DNA from: Orbaceae bacterium ESL0727
Lineage (GTDB): Bacteria > Pseudomonadota > Gammaproteobacteria > Enterobacterales > Orbaceae
Direction of reading: 5' to 3'
Length of the DNA stretch: 64,000 nt
NCBI GenBank assembly: GCA_029433345.1
Contig: JAQTHY010000001.1
Span: 310,001-374,000, forward strand
A program made the translations under genes and the position numbers. Under the pieces are notes generated by a model. That model did not search any database. It saw only the letters and a list, made by a program, of their open reading frames with translations, and was not told the DNA's origin. Position 1 is the first letter of the stretch. Every line of letters begins with the position of its first letter. Shown here piece by piece: positions 59,787 to 64,000 of this stretch.

Positions 59787-59850
59787 AACTGGGGGAAGAC
59801 AGTTATGACTTTACAGACTGTCACCCATTGTTTTATCAATCCCCCCAGTT
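59787..59850. other. Nested inverted repeats after gyrB
   Basis: Outer arms AACTGGGGG (59787-59795) and CCCCCAGTT (59842-59850) match perfectly; inner arms GACAGT (59798-59803) and ACTGTC (59817-59822) also pair. No T-tract follows. It may be a gyrB terminator/stabiliser, a small RNA or a REP-like element. Confidence 0.6.
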
Positions 59851-60072
59851 GGCATCACACAACCATTCCAAAGCAGTTTGATACAGGCTAAATGATAGAT
59901 GTTATTAAGGCGTTGTGTGAAACTCACTTCGTTATTATCTGAGTAAACAAAGCAGTTGCTTACTTATCTGTATTTCGAAAAAACATATAAATCAAATTAT
60001 TACATTGTAAAATCAAGAAAGGTAATGTCTTTCATTTATTCCATTTACTACTATATGTAACATACCATATAT

Positions 60073-60112
60073 GAAAAACCCCCAATAATTGGTTATCCAA
60101 CTATTGGGGGTC
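60073..60112 (-). terminator. Rho-independent terminator of xanP
   Basis: On the minus strand ACCCCCAATA pairs with TATTGGGGGT, with an inner CCAA/TTGG stem, followed by a TTTTT run. It is about 65 bases past the xanP stop. Confidence 0.85.
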
Positions 60113-60177
60113 ACGGCAAAATTGCGAGGGTTAATCTTATTTTAATTAAAATTTTTACATTTAATCCTAATTAAATA

Positions 60178-61539
60178 CTAGTTTGTCTCGTTTTCATCTT
60201 TCTCGTGTGGAAAGATAACATTAAGTATAATCGCTGTTAGTCCACCTGCAGCAATACCTGATGAAAAAAGTGAATGCACCCAGTTAGGCATAAAATTAAA
60301 TATTTCAGGTCGTTGTGAAACGCCTAGTCCAATTCCTAATGATAAGGCAATAATCATAATCGCACGGCGATTAAGCGCCACTTTAGAAACGATTCTGACG
60401 CCAGATGCAGCAATAGTACCAAACATAACTAGTGTCGCACCACCTAATACAGGTTCAGGAATATGCTGTACAAAACCACTCACTTGTGGAAATAAGCCTA
60501 ATAAAACTAACATGCCAGAAATAAAATAACCAACATAACGACTAGCCACACCGGTCAATTGGATTACACCGTTATTTTGTCCAAAACAGGAGTTAGGAAA
60601 CGTATTAAATACTGCCGAAATAAATGAGTTAAAACCATTCGCTAATACACCACCTTTCAAACGTTTAATATAAATTGGGCCTGCAACCGGTTGTTCTGAT
60701 ACATCTGATGTTGCCGTAATATCACCAATCGTTTCTAAGGACGTGATAAAAAAGACAAGCATAAATGGGAGCAATAAACCCCAATCAATATGCAATCCAT
60801 AATAAAGCGGCATAGGTAACATAATTGAGTTACTCGTTGTGCCAGTAGTAGGTAGCAAATCTAACATCCAAGCAATAAAATAACCTACTGCCATAGCAAT
60901 CACTAAAGATGACAATCGCAAATAAGGATTTTTAAAAATATTTAATAGAATAATAATCCCTAGCACAATACCTGCTAACATTAAATTGATTGGAGCACCA
61001 AATGTGCCAGCTTCCATCGCACCAAATCCACCGCCGACAGAAACCAAACCGACTTGGATTAATGATAAACCAATAATCATCACGACGATCCCTGAAACCA
61101 ATGGCGTAATGATACGTTGTGCAAATTGTAAAATGCGAGATAGAATCATTTCCGTACAGGAAGCCAACATCAACGTACCAAATAGCGTTGCCATCATCAC
61201 TTCGACACTGGTTCCCGCATTTTTTAATGCTAAACCACCCGCAATTACAGGTGCGACAAAGTTAAAGCTAGTGCCTTGGATGGAGAGCAGACCAGAACCA
61301 ATCGGTCCCCAAGTCCTAATTTGAATCAATGATGCAATACCTGAAGCAAATAGTGACATGCTGATAATATGCTGAGTATCAGCAGCGGAGAGTTCTAAAC
61401 TTTTACAAATAATCAAGGCAGGTGTTATAACGGCAACAAACATGGCTAAGAGATGTTGAGCGGCAGCAAAAAGTGTTTGTAATAATGGGGGTTTATCGTC
61501 TAATTTATAGATAAGTTCTGATTTGGTATGATTGAACAT
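60178..61539 (-). CDS. xanP: Xanthine permease (NCS2 family)
   Basis: 453-residue inner-membrane H+ symporter with about 14 helices. [37 protein letters not shown], the NCS2 signature in [34 protein letters not shown] and [26 protein letters not shown] are nearly identical to E. coli XanP. It imports xanthine; substrate by analogy with that close match. Convergent with gyrB; monocistronic. Confidence 0.92.
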   Translation of the reverse strand: MFNHTKSELIYKLDDKPPLLQTLFAAAQHLLAMFVAVITPALIICKSLELSAADTQHIISMSLFASGIASLIQIRTWGPIGSGLLSIQGTSFNFVAPVIAGGLALKNAGTSVEVMMATLFGTLMLASCTEMILSRILQFAQRIITPLVSGIVVMIIGLSLIQVGLVSVGGGFGAMEAGTFGAPINLMLAGIVLGIIILLNIFKNPYLRLSSLVIAMAVGYFIAWMLDLLPTTGTTSNSIMLPMPLYYGLHIDWGLLLPFMLVFFITSLETIGDITATSDVSEQPVAGPIYIKRLKGGVLANGFNSFISAVFNTFPNSCFGQNNGVIQLTGVASRYVGYFISGMLVLLGLFPQVSGFVQHIPEPVLGGATLVMFGTIAASGVRIVSKVALNRRAIMIIALSLGIGLGVSQRPEIFNFMPNWVHSLFSSGIAAGGLTAIILNVIFPHEKDENETN

Positions 61540-61683
61540 AACATTAACTTGCCAAATAAATAGTGGGGATTGAATTATAATGATTTGCAGCGGGAATTAC
61601 TATATGCTGATGTTAATTTCATCTTAATAATATGTTTCCTGCTAACCCATGCCAGCAGGAAAACATCAATGAGGCGTCGCTAA

Positions 61684-62109
61684 TTACTTTGTTATTCGTC
61701 GAGTAAGCTCAATAACCCTTACTTTGGCTAACGCTTTAGAAAGTTCAGCAGATGCTTGTGCATAACTGGTATCATTACTTGGATTGTTAATACGTTCTTG
61801 TGCTTGTCGTACTGATTCTTGTGCTTTCGCTTCATCTAAATCTTCACCACGAATCGCCGTATCAGCCAAAATAGTCACAAGTTTAGGTTGTACTTCTAAA
61901 ATACCACCTGAAAGGTAGATAAATTCTTCCTTACCATCGGATTTGACAATCCCTACCATACCTGGCTTGATTGTAGTCAATAAAGGGGTATGACCAGGAT
62001 AGATACCTAATTCGCCTTCACTACCAGTAACTCTGATTCGCTGAACATCACCTGAAAAAAGGTGAGATTCAGCACTAACGACTTCTAGTTGATAGGAAGT
62101 TAGTGCCAT
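61684..62109 (-). CDS. atpC: F1F0-ATP synthase epsilon subunit
   Basis: 141 residues of the rotor/inhibitor subunit: [46 protein letters not shown] and a C-terminal helix pair ([14 protein letters not shown]). Last gene of the atp operon, 40 bases after atpD. Confidence 0.97.
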   Translation of the reverse strand: MALTSYQLEVVSAESHLFSGDVQRIRVTGSEGELGIYPGHTPLLTTIKPGMVGIVKSDGKEEFIYLSGGILEVQPKLVTILADTAIRGEDLDEAKAQESVRQAQERINNPSNDTSYAQASAELSKALAKVRVIELTRRITK

Positions 62110-62149
62110 AAGATTGTCTCCATAATACCGCTTACAAATTATCGCTTAT

Positions 62150-63815
<1,666 letters not shown>

Positions 63816-64000
63816 CTAATTCGACACTGCTGCTGCACCGGATACAATATCGATTAACTCATTGGTAATCGCACTTTGACGTGCTTTGTTATACACAATT
63901 TGTAAATCTTTAATTAAATTTGCTCCGTTATCTGTCGCCGCTTTCATTGCGACCATTCTTGCAGCCTGTTCACTCGCTAAATTTTCAACCACAGCTTGAT
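63816..64000 (-). CDS. atpG: F1F0-ATP synthase gamma subunit (3' end only)
   Basis: Minus-strand translation from the right edge gives [60 protein letters not shown], then TAG at 63816-63818. This is the C-terminal helix of the gamma subunit, nearly identical to E. coli AtpG. The 5' part lies beyond the window. Confidence 0.95.
   Translation of the reverse strand, partial: QAVVENLASEQAARMVAMKAATDNGANLIKDLQIVYNKARQSAITNELIDIVSGAAAVSN

Larger units (their letters stand above)
59761..60177. other. Convergent intergenic region gyrB / xanP with nested stems
   Basis: It carries the structured element at 59787-59850 and the xanP terminator at about 60073-60112. The sequence between (59851-60072) is AT-rich with no frame or RNA gene I can support. 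Confidence 0.55.

Overview
The window looks like chromosomal DNA of an AT-rich gammaproteobacterium. Nearly every housekeeping protein reads as a close relative of an Enterobacteria or Pasteurellaceae counterpart (DnaA-DnaN-RecF-GyrB, IscRSUA-HscBA-Fdx, Slt-TrpR, GntX-NfuA, MutH, RdgC, Rob, XanP, RstA/RstB). The low GC, the Haemophilus-type two-domain TehB and the gene content suggest Orbales/Orbaceae (gut symbionts such as Gilliamella, Frischella or Orbus). That placement is an inference; no rRNA gene is present to test it.

Layout: 1-2261 (-) is a sorbitol PTS operon srlA-srlE-srlB, entering the window in srlB. 2662-8075 (+) carries dps, a chrR-like flavin reductase, mutH, suhB and copA. 8345-12336 (-) holds two paralogues of a putative lectin-like adhesin. 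12793-14835 (+) is a CsgG-like/DUF4810/DUF799 lipoprotein trio. 15088-17716 (-) is metC-tilS. 17915-25594 is a mixed housekeeping stretch (phosphopantetheinyl transferase, ferritin, tyrosine phosphatase, pepB, ppiA, gntX/comF, nfuA, rob). 25617-28335 (-) is slt-trpR. 28575-34557 (-) is the complete iscRSUA-hscBA-fdx operon without iscX. 34820-38538 is tehB, fabI and glnS. 38917-41003 (-) is an rstAB-like two-component system. 41204-49887 contains two convergent gene groups that may form one small-molecule pathway: HAD phosphatase, alpha/beta hydrolase and two SMR-type transporters on +, and class III aminotransferase, GNAT protein and arginase-like protein on -. The third adhesin paralogue lies between them. 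50133-53486 (+) holds mipA/ompV, rdgC and ompA. 53667-59760 (+) is dnaA-dnaN-recF-gyrB. 60178-61539 (-) is xanP, and 61684-64000 (-) is atpC, atpD and the 3' end of atpG.

The most interesting signals are not the housekeeping genes. (1) All three adhesin paralogues have short tandem repeats of 7 or 8 bp directly after a conserved start codon. In one copy the repeat leaves the frame open. In the other two the start codon is out of frame with an otherwise long open frame. This is the expected signature of slipped-strand phase variation. (2) Diverged tandem arrays of about 15 bp units recur in intergenic DNA and inside srlE and slt, where they encode pentapeptide Asn/Gln/Ser-rich linkers. (3) A non-palindromic element of about 33 bp, starting TTGACATAAACG, occurs six times in six different intergenic regions. 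(4) A 25-bp IscR type 1 site that fits the consensus throughout lies just upstream of tehB, and two adjacent weaker sites precede iscR, which suggests that tehB belongs to the Fe-S regulon. (5) The CsgG-like lipoprotein gene has a one-base frameshift in its signal peptide, and its DUF4810 neighbour has Tyr where the lipobox Cys should be.
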